A stretch of 64,000 nt of DNA from Acetobacteraceae bacterium AT-5844 (GCA_000245075.1 JH599961.1:87798-151797), one strand, 5' to 3'. Positions 40,811 to 49,383 are shown, counted from the first letter of the stretch. Numbers and translations are program-made. Notes: generated by a model not told the origin, from the sequence alone.

Positions 40811-42124
40811 ATGGGATTGCTGCAGCGTCTGGCTTCCCCGTTCCGCGGGGCGGCGCCGGCCGCACCTGCGCGCGTGGAGCCGACGCTGCCGGCTCCGGCA
40901 GCTGCCGCAGGTCAGCCGCCCAATAGCGGCGTGCATCATCCGGAGCAGTGGCTGGTCGGTTCGTTCGGCCGGGCAGCCAGCAGTGGCCGCCGGGTGTCTG
41001 AAGCGGATGTGCTGACCCTACCGGCGGTCCTGCAAGCCTTGCGTGTGCTGTGCGGCGTCTTCGCCATGTGCCCGTTGCACTATTATCGCGAGACGGCGAC
41101 AGGTCGGGAGCGGGCCAAGGATGACCCGCTGTATGCGCTGTTCGCGTCCAACCCGAACCAGGTGCAGACCGCCTTCGGCTTCAAGGAACTGCTGCTCGGC
41201 GACGTGCTGTTGGCGGGGCGCTTTGCAGCATGGACATCGCGCGATCGTCTGCAGACGCCCACGGCGCTCACGCGCCTGGACCCGTTGCAGGTGGTGCCCG
41301 CACAGTTCTTCAGCCGGTCGGAAGGCGTCTCGATGTTCTTCGACGCGACCCTGCCAGACGGGACGCATGGGCGCTTTCCTTCTCGCGATGTGTGGCATGT
41401 GGCAGGCATGGGCCGCGGACTGACCGGGCTGAACCCGGTGGAGTTCATGCGGGACGCCTTGGGTTCGGCCATTTCGACCGGCGAGTATGCTGGCAAGTTC
41501 TGGGCGAACGACGCCAAGCCGAATGTGGTCCTCACCGCGCCGAAGGAGACCAAGATCTCCCGCGAGGACAAGGCGGCGCTGCGCCAGGATTGGGACGCGC
41601 TGCATGCGGGATCGGGTCGGGCGCATGGCACCGCGGTACTCGACCAGGGCCTGGAGCCGAAGTTCCTCTCGCATGACAACCAGGCCAGCCAGTTCCTGGA
41701 GACCCGGACATTCCAGGTGCTGGAAGTGGCGCGGATCTGGGGTGTACCGCCGCATCTTCTGTTCGAACTGAGCCGGGCCACCTTCGGCAACATCGAGCAG
41801 CAGAGCCTGGAATTCGTCATCTACCATCTTGGCCCGCACTTCGAGCGGATCGCGCAGGCGGCCACCAAGGCCTTTGCGGCGCCGGGCCACTGGTACGAGT
41901 TCCTGCCGGACGCGCTGGTCAAGGGCGATCTCAAGAGCCGCATGGAGGCCTACTGGCTGCAGCGGCAGATGGGGATAGCCAACGCCGACGAGCTGCGGGC
42001 CCGCGACAACCAGAACCCGATCGGCGGCGCCGCCGGCACCGAATACTGGCGCCCGTCGAACATGACGCTGGCGGGTACGCCGCCGGTGCCGCCCCGTGCG
42101 CCAATCACGCCTCCGGAGACCTGA
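40811..42124 (+). CDS. Portal protein, HK97 family
   Basis: A 437-residue portal that forms the dodecameric DNA gate at the head vertex. Typical segments are VLTLPAVLQALRVLCGVFAM, LYALFASNPNQVQTAFGFKE and VPPHLLFELSRATFGNIEQQ. The N-terminal 45 residues are proline/alanine-rich. It begins 2 bases after the terminase stop, and the protease follows one base after its own stop, the canonical HK97 order. Confidence 0.95.
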   Translation: MGLLQRLASPFRGAAPAAPARVEPTLPAPAAAAGQPPNSGVHHPEQWLVGSFGRAASSGRRVSEADVLTLPAVLQALRVLCGVFAMCPLHYYRETATGRERAKDDPLYALFASNPNQVQTAFGFKELLLGDVLLAGRFAAWTSRDRLQTPTALTRLDPLQVVPAQFFSRSEGVSMFFDATLPDGTHGRFPSRDVWHVAGMGRGLTGLNPVEFMRDALGSAISTGEYAGKFWANDAKPNVVLTAPKETKISREDKAALRQDWDALHAGSGRAHGTAVLDQGLEPKFLSHDNQASQFLETRTFQVLEVARIWGVPPHLLFELSRATFGNIEQQSLEFVIYHLGPHFERIAQAATKAFAAPGHWYEFLPDALVKGDLKSRMEAYWLQRQMGIANADELRARDNQNPIGGAAGTEYWRPSNMTLAGTPPVPPRAPITPPET

Positions 42125-42125
42125 T

Positions 42126-43061
42126 ATGCCGAACCGCATTCTGGCGGCCGTCCGGGCGCAGCCCTGGGCGATCCTGCCCGAGTACCTGGAAGCCATCGAG
42201 GCCGTGGCCGTGCGCTTAATGACGGCGCCCTCGCTGGAGGCCCTCAAGATTGACGGCCACGCGGAACGCCATGAGGCGAACCTACAGGCGGTCGCCGCGA
42301 TGGGCGCACGGCTGGACGGGACGCGCGGCGGCATGATCCGCAACGGTGTTGCCGCCCTGCCGGTCTTCGGGCCGATCTTTCCCCGCGCCGCCAGCATGTC
42401 GCTGTCCAGCGGCGGCACCAGCCTGGACCGCCTGGCGGCCGACTTCCGCACTGCGCAGGCCGCCGAGGCCGTGCATCACATCCTGCTGGTGATGGACACG
42501 CCGGGCGGGGTCGTCAGCAGCGAGCTCAGCGGCATGGCGCGGATGATTGCGGGCTCCAGCAAGCCGGTGACCGTCTACGTCGCCGGCGCGGCAGCCTCGG
42601 CCGGCTACTGGCTGGCCAGCCAGGCTGGCGAAATCGTCATGGACGAGCTTTCGGTGGTGGGCTCCATCGGCGTGATCTCCAGCCTGTCCCGGCAGGAGGT
42701 GCCCGACGCCGCGGGCCGGCGCGGTCACGAGATCGTCAGCAGCAACGCCGAGAACAAGCGCCCCGACCCGTCCACGCCCGAGGGGCGGGCGGCCATCCAG
42801 GCGCTGGTGGACAGCCTGGAGGTCGAGTTCATCGACACCGTTGCGGCGGGCCGGCGCGTCAGCCGCGAGGCGGTGCTGAAGGACTTCGGCCGCGGCGGCC
42901 TGAAGGCGGGCCGCGATGCCGTCAAGGCCGGGATGGCCGATCGCCTCGACACTCTGGAAGCAACCCTTTCCCGTCTGGAGCGGCCTCTGCCGGCCGGCGG
43001 AAACCGCGCGCTGGCCCAGCGCGACCACGACATGCGGCAGCGCCGCGCGAGGAGCATTTGA
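42126..43061 (+). CDS. Head maturation protease, S49/SppA-like
   Basis: A 311-residue prohead protease of the S49 (signal peptide peptidase-like, ClpP-fold) family. ILLVMDTPGGVVSS is the ClpP-like crossover segment and GAAASAGYWLASQAGEIVMD holds the nucleophile serine. VVGSIGVISSLSRQEVPDAA and the C-terminal GRRVSREAVLKDFGRGGLKA are typical. It trims scaffold and capsid N-termini in the prohead. The start at 42126 is favoured over an in-frame codon inside the portal gene. Confidence 0.92.
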   Translation: MPNRILAAVRAQPWAILPEYLEAIEAVAVRLMTAPSLEALKIDGHAERHEANLQAVAAMGARLDGTRGGMIRNGVAALPVFGPIFPRAASMSLSSGGTSLDRLAADFRTAQAAEAVHHILLVMDTPGGVVSSELSGMARMIAGSSKPVTVYVAGAAASAGYWLASQAGEIVMDELSVVGSIGVISSLSRQEVPDAAGRRGHEIVSSNAENKRPDPSTPEGRAAIQALVDSLEVEFIDTVAAGRRVSREAVLKDFGRGGLKAGRDAVKAGMADRLDTLEATLSRLERPLPAGGNRALAQRDHDMRQRRARSI

Positions 43062-43063
43062 AA

Positions 43064-44398
43064 ATGGACCGTATCACCGCGCTGCGGCAGCAGCAGGCGC
43101 AGAACCTGGACGCGATGGAGGCCATCCTGGCCGCCGCGCATGCCGATGGCGAGCGCGACCTGACCGCCGAGGAGCAGGCTCGCTATGACGAGATGAGGGC
43201 GCTCGATGACCGCCTGACGGCGCAGATTGCCCGCGAGGCGGACGCGGAGCGCCGCCGCGCGGCGGCCGCAAAGCCGCTGCCCGGCCTGCCCGGCGGCCCG
43301 CGCCTGCCGGCCCCGGGTGTTCCCGCGGCTGTGGAGGAGAAGCTGGAACCCGGCATCGCCTTCGCCCGCATCACCCAGGCGCTCGTCATCGCGGACATGG
43401 ACCAGCGCCAGGCCGCCAGTATCGCGGAAGAGCGCTGGGGCAGCGGCTTCGGCGACATCGTCGGCAATATGGAGCAGTCCACCGCCGTGAAGGGCGGCTT
43501 CCTGGTGGACACCCGCTATGCCAGCGACTTCATCGACCTGCTGCGCCCCGCCGTGGCGGTGCGCCGCATGGGCGCGCGGGAGATCCCGCTGCCGGGCGGC
43601 AACCTGACCACCCGCAAGAAGACGCAGGGCACCTCTGCCAGCTACATCGGTGAGCGGCAGAACATCCCGCTGACCGACGTGCAGGTTGGTCAGATGACCC
43701 TCTCCGCCAAGAAGCTGGCGGCGATTGTGCCCATCACCAATGAGCTGCTGCGCCGGTCCTCCCGGCAGGTGGATGAGATGGTCCGCGAGGACCTGCGCGA
43801 GAGCGTGGCGGTGACCGAGGACCAGCAGTTCCTGCGCGGCACTGGCTCGGCGACGGCGCCGGCCGGGTTGCTGAACCTCGCGGCGGCGGCGAACAAGATC
43901 AACGCGACTGCCATTCCTGCCGATGCCACTCCGGCCGAGGTCATCCAGATCGTGCGCAATGATCTGGCGGCGCTGCGGCTGCGCCTGCTGACCGCGAACA
44001 TTCCCATGACCCGGGTTGGCTTCATCGTCTCCCACCGCACCCAGATCTTCCTGGAGAACCTGGTGGATGGGAACGGCAACAAGGCCTTTCCGGAAATCGC
44101 CGATGGCCGCATCGGCCCCTATCCGTTCGCGGCCACCAACTCGGTGCCGGACAACCTCGGCACAGGAACGGACGAGAGCGAAATCTACTTCGCGGACTTT
44201 GCTCAGGTGGTGATCGGCGACGAGATGCGACTGACCATCGCCGCCTCTGACGTCGCCACCTACGTGGACAGCGAGGGCGAGGTGCGCAGCGCCTTCCAGA
44301 CGGATGAAACGCTGATCCGCGTCATCGAGCACCACGACACGGGCGTGCGCTACGACCGCGCCATCGCGGTGCTGCAGCAGGTGCGGTGGGGCGCGTAA
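43064..44398 (+). CDS. Major capsid protein, HK97 fold
   Basis: The 444-residue coat protein has an N-terminal coiled-coil delta/scaffold domain (DRITALRQQQAQNLDAMEAI; about residues 1-80) that the adjacent protease probably removes, then an HK97-fold shell domain. SAKKLAAIVPITNELLRRSS, QFLRGTGSATAPAGLLNLAA and VGFIVSHRTQIFLENL are family segments. The ATG at 43064 sits 8 bases after GAGGAG; a TTG overlapping the protease stop is the alternative. Confidence 0.95.
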   Translation: MDRITALRQQQAQNLDAMEAILAAAHADGERDLTAEEQARYDEMRALDDRLTAQIAREADAERRRAAAAKPLPGLPGGPRLPAPGVPAAVEEKLEPGIAFARITQALVIADMDQRQAASIAEERWGSGFGDIVGNMEQSTAVKGGFLVDTRYASDFIDLLRPAVAVRRMGAREIPLPGGNLTTRKKTQGTSASYIGERQNIPLTDVQVGQMTLSAKKLAAIVPITNELLRRSSRQVDEMVREDLRESVAVTEDQQFLRGTGSATAPAGLLNLAAAANKINATAIPADATPAEVIQIVRNDLAALRLRLLTANIPMTRVGFIVSHRTQIFLENLVDGNGNKAFPEIADGRIGPYPFAATNSVPDNLGTGTDESEIYFADFAQVVIGDEMRLTIAASDVATYVDSEGEVRSAFQTDETLIRVIEHHDTGVRYDRAIAVLQQVRWGA

Positions 44399-44440
44399 GC
44401 GCCTCGCCCTTCGATCCCTCCAACCGAAGGACGCTATGCC

Positions 44441-44722
44441 GTGAAGACGGTCACATTCCTGGTGCCGACACGGGTCGGCACGCTCTACAACGCCGGCGAT
44501 GTGGCGGGCTTCGAGCCCGAGGTTGCCGACAAGCTGGTCAAGCAGGGCTTCGCTGTCGCTGGCAGCAAGAAGGTGGCGGTGCCGGAAGGCAAGGAGCCGC
44601 AGGACCCGCCGCTTCAGTCCGACATCGTTCCCGGCGAGGTCTCGCCTGACACGACCAGCCCGGTGGACGCCACGGTTACCACGCCGGGCGTGCAGGCGGG
44701 TCGCGCGCGGCCGAAGGCCTGA
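44441..44722 (+). CDS. Small phage head-region protein
   Basis: A 93-residue protein. FLVPTRVGTLYNAGDVAGFE then ADKLVKQGF form a short folded domain, and the C-terminal half is rich in proline, threonine and valine. A GTG start follows AAGGACG. Such short proteins between capsid and connector genes are common in HK97-like phages and may be decoration or head-completion proteins; which applies here is not shown. Confidence 0.6.
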   Translation: MKTVTFLVPTRVGTLYNAGDVAGFEPEVADKLVKQGFAVAGSKKVAVPEGKEPQDPPLQSDIVPGEVSPDTTSPVDATVTTPGVQAGRARPKA

Positions 44723-44724
44723 CC

Positions 44725-45348
44725 ATGCTGACAGTCATCGAGCCTGCCGCCAGCTTTGATCTGACGACGCTCGACGACGTGAAGGCGGAGCTGGGCATCA
44801 CCGGTACGGCCGAGGATGCCCAGCTGCAGAAGCGCATCAGCCGGGCCTCAGACCTGATCGCGCGTTACTGCGACCGGGTTTTCGCGCGCGAGCGCGTGCG
44901 CGAGACCTTCGTCATCGGGCGCTGCTCCCGGCCGCTGCGGCTGGATCGCAAGCCCGCTCAGATCCTGATCGTGTCGGTGGACGACGCGCCGCTGGAGGAC
45001 GGGCAGTGGGCGCTGGATGACGCCGGCGGGGTTGTCCGGTTGAGTGGGGGCGTGCCGGGTCCGTGGTGGGGAACAACAGTCGCGGTGGAATATTACGGCG
45101 GCTACGTCCTGCCTGGCGCTGAGGACGTCCCTGACGCACCCAAGATGCCCGCGGCGCTGGAGCAGGCGTGCGTCACGCTGGTGACGGCGCTGTATGCGGG
45201 CGCGGGCCGTGATCCGATGCAACGCTCCCGTACTGTCGAGGGGGTTGGTTCCACCTCCTGGGTGGCGACGGCCGATATGGCCGGCCTGCCGCCCCAGGTG
45301 AGCGGCATGTTGGAGGCGGCGGGCTTCGTGCGCCTGTCGGTGGGCTAA
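44725..45348 (+). CDS. Head-tail connector protein, gp6-like
   Basis: A 207-residue protein matching the gp6-like connector family: TTLDDVKAELGITGTAEDAQ then KRISRASDLIARYCDRVF form the helical core. A middle beta region contains the capping segment VAVEYYGGYVLPG, and a helix ALEQACVTLVTALYAGAGRD follows. It docks below the portal as a ring to prolong the DNA channel. It starts 2 bases after the previous gene and shares a base with the next start. Confidence 0.85.
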   Translation: MLTVIEPAASFDLTTLDDVKAELGITGTAEDAQLQKRISRASDLIARYCDRVFARERVRETFVIGRCSRPLRLDRKPAQILIVSVDDAPLEDGQWALDDAGGVVRLSGGVPGPWWGTTVAVEYYGGYVLPGAEDVPDAPKMPAALEQACVTLVTALYAGAGRDPMQRSRTVEGVGSTSWVATADMAGLPPQVSGMLEAAGFVRLSVG

Positions 45349-45674
45349 TGTCACAGCTTCTGCGTGACCGGCGAGCCGAAATCCGGCGCAACGGCCGGGA
45401 GATGGTGCTTCACCGGACGGGCGCCACGCCGCCCAGCGTGACCTTGCTCGGCTTCCCGCGCTCCTACCGCCCGGATGAACTGGAAGGCGGGGTGGTGCAG
45501 GGGGATCAGCAGGTGGAGACCCTGAATGACGAGCTGGCCGCCGCCGGCTGGACGCAACCCGCCACGCCCGACCGGCTGGTGATCGATGGCCGCTCGACAA
45601 CCGTGCAGGGGGCCCGGGCCGTCTATGACGGGGCGCTGCTGATCGGCTGGAGCCTCTGGGTGCGCGGCCGATGA
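45348..45674 (+). CDS. Head-closure or neck protein
   Basis: A 108-residue beta-rich protein with LHRTGATPPSVTLLGFPRSY and GWTQPATPDRLVIDGRSTTV segments. Size and location between the gp6-like connector and the tail-terminator-like gene suggest the head-completion (stopper) role. No signature allows a firm call. ATG and stop codons overlap on both sides. Confidence 0.65.
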   Translation: MSQLLRDRRAEIRRNGREMVLHRTGATPPSVTLLGFPRSYRPDELEGGVVQGDQQVETLNDELAAAGWTQPATPDRLVIDGRSTTVQGARAVYDGALLIGWSLWVRGR

Positions 45675-46081
45675 GCCCGGACGTCTGGGCGGACGCCCGC
45701 GCGCTGATCGCGGACGGGGCGGCCCAGGTCATCCCGCCTCTACCGGTGGCCTGGCCAAACGAGCGCTTCGACGATCCCGAGCCGCCCGTGCCGTTCTTGG
45801 CCGTCGAGGGCATGGGCGACGGCGCCGAGCCCTATGAGTTGGGCGGCGGCGTCTGGGTCGAGGATGGCGCCGTGGTGCTGCACATCATGGTGCCCGTGGG
45901 AAGCGGGGTCTCCGCCGGGCTCGAACTGCGCAAGCAGGCGGCGAACTGGTTCCGCGGCCTGCCGGAGCGACCCGTGGTCTACGACCGCTTCGTGCTCGAT
46001 CCCGGCGGCATGGATGAGGACGGCAACTGGTACCGCCTCAGCCTGCGGGTTCTGTACCGCTACCAGGACATCAGCGTTTAG
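45671..46081 (+). CDS. Tail terminator-like protein (DUF4128 type)
   Basis: A 136-residue protein with pattern ADARALIADGAAQVIPPLPV, VAWPNERFDDPEPPVPFLAV and a C-terminal YRLSLRVLYRYQDISV strand, resembling DUF4128/tail-terminator proteins that cap the tail tube and join it to the head. It lies just before the tail tube region, as expected. It overlaps the preceding gene by 4 bases. Confidence 0.75.
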   Translation: MSPDVWADARALIADGAAQVIPPLPVAWPNERFDDPEPPVPFLAVEGMGDGAEPYELGGGVWVEDGAVVLHIMVPVGSGVSAGLELRKQAANWFRGLPERPVVYDRFVLDPGGMDEDGNWYRLSLRVLYRYQDISV

Positions 46082-46090
46082 GAGGGCCCG

Positions 46091-46249
46091 ATGGCCGAGA
46101 AGACCAAGACCTTCGTCATCCGTGGTGCCGACGGCAAGAAGGCCGGCGAACAGACGCTGCAGGAGGCCTTCGCCCCGATCCTGGGCCAGGGCCAGACCGC
46201 CGAGCTGGCGGAGAAGCCCAAGCCGCCCGCGAAGCCCGACGCGGCCTGA
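46091..46249 (+). CDS. Small phage protein, 52 residues
   Basis: A short frame, MAEKTKTFVIRGADGKKAGE at the start, ending in a lysine/proline/alanine tail (EKPKPPAKPDAA). The ATG lies 6 bases after GGAGG, the coding frame has natural composition, and it fills the gap between the tail terminator-like gene and the tube gene. A terminator-like hairpin lies 24 bases beyond its stop. Function unknown. Confidence 0.65.
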   Translation: MAEKTKTFVIRGADGKKAGEQTLQEAFAPILGQGQTAELAEKPKPPAKPDAA

Positions 46250-46272
46250 GCCGCAACCCCATCACGCCAACC

Positions 46273-46297
46273 AGGCCGCCTCCGGGCGGCCTTTTTC
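46273..46297 (+). terminator. Intrinsic terminator inside the late operon
   Basis: The stem AGGCCGCC/GGCGGCCT, 8 base pairs with a 4-base loop, is followed by TTTTC, ending only 13 bases before the tail tube start. It lies between the 52-residue gene and the tube gene and would reduce or regulate read-through. Confidence 0.7.
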
Positions 46298-46309
46298 ATG
46301 GAGGGGCGC

Positions 46310-47269
46310 ATGGCCGCCACCACGAACTATCAGGCCGGCGTCGAGAGCAATCTCGTTCGCCTCGGCTATGTGCAGGAAACCGCCTGGGGCGTCGCACCGA
46401 GCCCTGCTGGCAAGCTGAAGGCCCTGCGCTTCACGAGCGAGAGCCTGCGCGGTCAGAAGACGCGCCAGCGCCCCACCGAGATCAACACGACGCGTTCGGC
46501 CTCCGCTGCGATCACGACGGAGGAGACGGCCAGCGGCAACATCGACTTCGCGCTGAGCTATGGCACCTATGACGACCTGCTGGCCGGCCTGCTGAAGGCG
46601 GACTGGAGTTCGGACGCGCTGGTCAACAGCGACGTCTTCAAATCCTTCCTGATCGAGAAGCGGCTCAGCGCCAACACGCTGCTGCAATACCCCGGCTCGC
46701 AGGTCACTGGCGCCACGCTGAACATCCAGCGCGGCCAGTTCCTCTCCGGCAACTTCTCGTTCCTGTCGAAGGAGGAAGTGCCCGTCACCGTCTCCGCCTC
46801 CACCGGCGGCACCTATGACGCAGCGCCGACCGGCCGCGTCATGGACCCGGTTGGCGGTGTCCGCGATGTGATGTGGGACGATGCCCCGATGGGTGCGGTC
46901 TGCAACCTGATCACCCTGAACATCACCAATGATGGTGCGGGGGCCGATTACGGCCTTGGATCCTCCGCGGCGCAGGGCATGCGCATGGGCACCTTCCTGG
47001 TGAGCGGCGCGGCCGAGTTCTACTTCCGCAGCTTCGAGATGTACCAGCGGTACAAGGACGAGATCGCCGGCAAGTTTTCCGTTCGCACGCTCGACGCCGC
47101 CGGCAACGCCTACAAGTTCATCCTGCCCGTCGCCACGCTGATGAACCCGACCATCAATGCCGGCGGCCAGAACCAGCCTGTCATGGCGCGCTACGAGCTG
47201 GAGGGGAACCCGGACGAGAACGGCGTCCATCTCCGCATCGAGCGCACGCCGGCCGCGACCGGTCCCTGA
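46310..47269 (+). CDS. Major tail tube protein
   Basis: A 319-residue tube subunit resembling the Phage_tube_2 family: NLVRLGYVQETAWGVAPSPA then LKALRFTSESLRGQKTRQRP near the start, and alternating beta strands (GATLNIQRGQFLSGNFSFLS). It polymerises into the long tail tube. The ATG at 46310 follows GGAGGGGCGC; an ATG four codons earlier overlaps the terminator tail. The long form (two tube-like halves) is within the family range. Confidence 0.85.
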   Translation: MAATTNYQAGVESNLVRLGYVQETAWGVAPSPAGKLKALRFTSESLRGQKTRQRPTEINTTRSASAAITTEETASGNIDFALSYGTYDDLLAGLLKADWSSDALVNSDVFKSFLIEKRLSANTLLQYPGSQVTGATLNIQRGQFLSGNFSFLSKEEVPVTVSASTGGTYDAAPTGRVMDPVGGVRDVMWDDAPMGAVCNLITLNITNDGAGADYGLGSSAAQGMRMGTFLVSGAAEFYFRSFEMYQRYKDEIAGKFSVRTLDAAGNAYKFILPVATLMNPTINAGGQNQPVMARYELEGNPDENGVHLRIERTPAATGP

Positions 47270-47381
47270 TCGCCAGCCGGTGCCGCGGCGCCGGTGTGCG
47301 ACGGGGCCGGTCTCGCTGCGGGGCAGGACCGGCCCCACCCCTCCCGCATGCCCCGCAACCCTCCCGCAAGGATTTCCTCTC

Positions 47382-47840
47382 ATGGCTACTCTGGACATCG
47401 TCACCGCCGCCGAACTGCCGCCCGAGGGCGAATGGATTGCGCCGGGCGGCGACATGGATGACATCGAGTTCCTGACCGTGGGCTTCACGGACGCTTACAC
47501 CGATGCGCAGAACCTGCGGCATCGGCGCCTCGCCCGCGCCTATGGCGGCGATGTCGGCGCCGTGCCGGTCGCACTGCTGCGCAAGGCGAACCTGGAATGC
47601 CTGCTGGAAAAGCGTTGCGTCACCGGCATCCGCAACCTGCTCGACGTGAACAAGCAGCCCATTTCCTGGGACGAGGTGAAGGTGATGGTCTTCGATCCGA
47701 AGTACCGTCCGCTCGCCGATGGCCTGTTCGCCGCCGCGCGCCTGGCCACGCTGCGCCGCGAGGCTGACCTGGGGGAGGCGGAGGGAAACTCCGCGAAGTC
47801 CTCCGGTACCAACTCGAATGGGGCGCCTACCGGGAACTGA
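47382..47840 (+). CDS. Tail assembly chaperone, short form (lambda G-like)
   Basis: A 152-residue protein starting MATLDIVTAAELPPEGEWIA, with a helical core (ALLRKANLECLLEKRCVTGI). It lies between tail tube and tape measure, where lambda G sits, and has the matching size. Codons 134-136 form part of the heptamer G GGA AAC, so a fraction of ribosomes should slip to the -1 frame and make the longer G-T-like product. The zero-frame tail after the slip (SAKSSGTNSNGAPTGN) is low-complexity, as expected for a short form. Chaperones of this type coat the tape-measure protein before tube assembly. Confidence 0.88.
   Translation: MATLDIVTAAELPPEGEWIAPGGDMDDIEFLTVGFTDAYTDAQNLRHRRLARAYGGDVGAVPVALLRKANLECLLEKRCVTGIRNLLDVNKQPISWDEVKVMVFDPKYRPLADGLFAAARLATLRREADLGEAEGNSAKSSGTNSNGAPTGN
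47783..47789 (+). other. Programmed -1 frameshift slippery site G GGA AAC
   Basis: The heptamer GGGAAAC is read in zero frame as G-GGA-AAC, a canonical X XXY YYZ site very close to lambda's GGGAAAG. Thirteen bases downstream a stem CCGGTA/TACCGG (47803-47808 with 47828-47833) could stimulate slippage. After a -1 shift the open frame runs to 48151. Confidence 0.85.
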
Positions 47841-48151
47841 TCGACGAGGAGCCAGAGGAGGACCGGCCGCATGAGCCGGTCCTGGAACCCTGGCTCGCGC
47901 CGGCCATGCGGGCCTTCTGGCGGTTGAACGAGGAGCGCTCGCATATCATCACCGGCTTTGCCGCGCCGATGGGGGCGATGGTGCTGAAGCCGAAGCCGCA
48001 GCGCATCCCGTGGTCCGCCATCGTGCGCTGGTGCGAGTGGCATGGCCTGCCGCCGCAGGAAGCCGCCTTCCTGGACCGCTGCATCAGCGCCTTGGATACT
48101 GAGTTCCTGGCTTGGTGGACCTGGAAGGAAGGGCAGAGGGGCACATCATGA
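47789..48151 (+). CDS. Tail assembly chaperone, -1 frame extension (lambda T-like)
   Basis: This frame has no good start of its own before an internal ATG at 47906, but is open from 47768 and reads sensibly after the slip: LREVLRYQLEWGAYRELIDE then MRAFWRLNEERSHIITGFAA and AFLDRCISALDTEFLAWWTW. Joined to the short form it gives a protein of about 256 residues, the G-T type tail chaperone. The next gene's ATG overlaps its stop as ATGA, which confirms that this frame is translated. Confidence 0.85.
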   Translation, partial: LREVLRYQLEWGAYRELIDEEPEEDRPHEPVLEPWLAPAMRAFWRLNEERSHIITGFAAPMGAMVLKPKPQRIPWSAIVRWCEWHGLPPQEAAFLDRCISALDTEFLAWWTWKEGQRGTS

Positions 48152-48813
48152 GCGGATCGGCCTTCCGCCAACAGGTCCGGGTCTTTGCGGACCGGAACCT
48201 GACGCCCGAGGCGCAGTCGCAGCGACTTGCCGCGGCAGCGCGCGCGGGCCGGGACGAGCTGATCCGCTCCGGCCGGGCCGCGCCGCACTATGCGACCTGG
48301 GTCGATGGCCGGCGGGATGCGTCCGAGGATACCGTTAAGCCGGGTGGCGCCATCGTCTACCGCTTCCAGCTGCTGGGCGAGGCGGCCGCCTTTGCCATGG
48401 CGTTCCTGCGGGGCCGGGCGCCGGTCAAAAGCGGCACCTATCGGGATGGCTTTGCCTACGCGATGAGCGCGGGCGGGGACGGCACCGCCAGCCGCTACAT
48501 CGGTTCGCGCATCGTGCGGCGGGAGAGCTTCGACCCGCAGCGGGTGGGCGCCGATGTGGACGAGGTGATCCTGTTCAACCGCGAGCCCTACAGCCGCAAG
48601 GTGGATGTGCAGCTGGTCGGGCAGCGGCGGCTGCGCTTTGAGGTGCCGGCCGGGCTGTTCGATGACGCGGCGACGGCGGTGCGGCGGCGCTTTCCGACGC
48701 TGACGGCCCGCCGGGTCTACACCATGAACTTCCCGAACCAGTGGATCCTGAAGACGGGCCAGAGGGCAGGGAAGCCGGTGGAGAGCCCGGCGCTGGTGAT
48801 CGGAAGGCGGTAG
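48148..48813 (+). CDS. Tail-region protein of unknown function
   Basis: A 221-residue protein with an alanine/arginine-rich N-terminal helix (TPEAQSQRLAAAARAGRDEL) and a beta-rich body (YRFQLLGEAAAFAMAFLRGR; PYSRKVDVQLVGQRRLRFEV). It lies between the chaperone and the tape measure. It vaguely resembles HK97 gp10-like tail components, but I cannot assign a family. The start overlaps the chaperone extension's stop. Confidence 0.65.
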   Translation: MSGSAFRQQVRVFADRNLTPEAQSQRLAAAARAGRDELIRSGRAAPHYATWVDGRRDASEDTVKPGGAIVYRFQLLGEAAAFAMAFLRGRAPVKSGTYRDGFAYAMSAGGDGTASRYIGSRIVRRESFDPQRVGADVDEVILFNREPYSRKVDVQLVGQRRLRFEVPAGLFDDAATAVRRRFPTLTARRVYTMNFPNQWILKTGQRAGKPVESPALVIGRR

Positions 48814-48816
48814 GCG

Positions 48817-49311
48817 TCAGCCGCAACGTTCGGCGTAATACTCGATGCCGACCTGGCGGGCGAAGAAGGGCACCGTCGCGAAGGTCTGCCCGACCGGGAT
48901 CATCTCGGCATAGAAGAGGTCGGCACCAGCATAGCCCCCATAGGCGTTCTTGGCGTTGACCGAGCCACACAGGGCGTCACGGCCACTCGGCGCCTGTACC
49001 ACCCGAAGGCTGCCAAAGCGGGCGCTTTCGGGATCACGCAGGCTGTTGGCGACGGCCTGACGGTACTTCGTCAGCATGGCAGCCGGGCGACGAACTTCTG
49101 GGAAGGGTGTCCCGGGATGCGCATCATCCGACGTGACGGATTGTTCGATTATCGGGGCAGGGGTGCAGGTCGGGCAGATGGCATTGATCTGCGCCGCCGT
49201 CATTGGCTTCCCAGTATCTGGCGCAGGCGTATTCGTTACCTGAGAAGGCGCTGATGGTGCGGCGCAGCTGCTCATCGCCAACAGCGCCAACGTGGCGAAC
49301 TTCAGCTTCAT
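48817..49311 (-). CDS. Predicted lipoprotein, lysogenic-conversion candidate
   Basis: A 164-residue exported protein encoded against the tail operon. The N-terminus MKLKFATLALLAMSSC is a lipoprotein signal with the lipidated cysteine at residue 16, followed by a short proline/serine-rich spacer. The C-terminal half (SLRDPESARFGSLRVVQAPS, CGSVNAKNAYGGYAGADLFY) resembles a domain common in small proteobacterial envelope and phage proteins, with unknown function. A GAGGAG lies before the ATG. Reverse orientation within late genes suggests expression from the lysogen. Confidence 0.8.
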   Translation of the reverse strand: MKLKFATLALLAMSSCAAPSAPSQVTNTPAPDTGKPMTAAQINAICPTCTPAPIIEQSVTSDDAHPGTPFPEVRRPAAMLTKYRQAVANSLRDPESARFGSLRVVQAPSGRDALCGSVNAKNAYGGYAGADLFYAEMIPVGQTFATVPFFARQVGIEYYAERCG

Positions 49312-49383
49312 GCGTGTCTCCTCTTGAGCCCACGTAACGCTACCAGCCAGCGGCTCAGCGAGAAACCTAGCTGATTGACCTCT

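Noticed and set aside
47906..48151. An independent 81-codon gene after the tail chaperone
   Set aside because: The same frame is open further upstream and joins the chaperone at a perfect slippery site, so it is the -1 frame extension rather than a separate gene, though internal initiation cannot be excluded.
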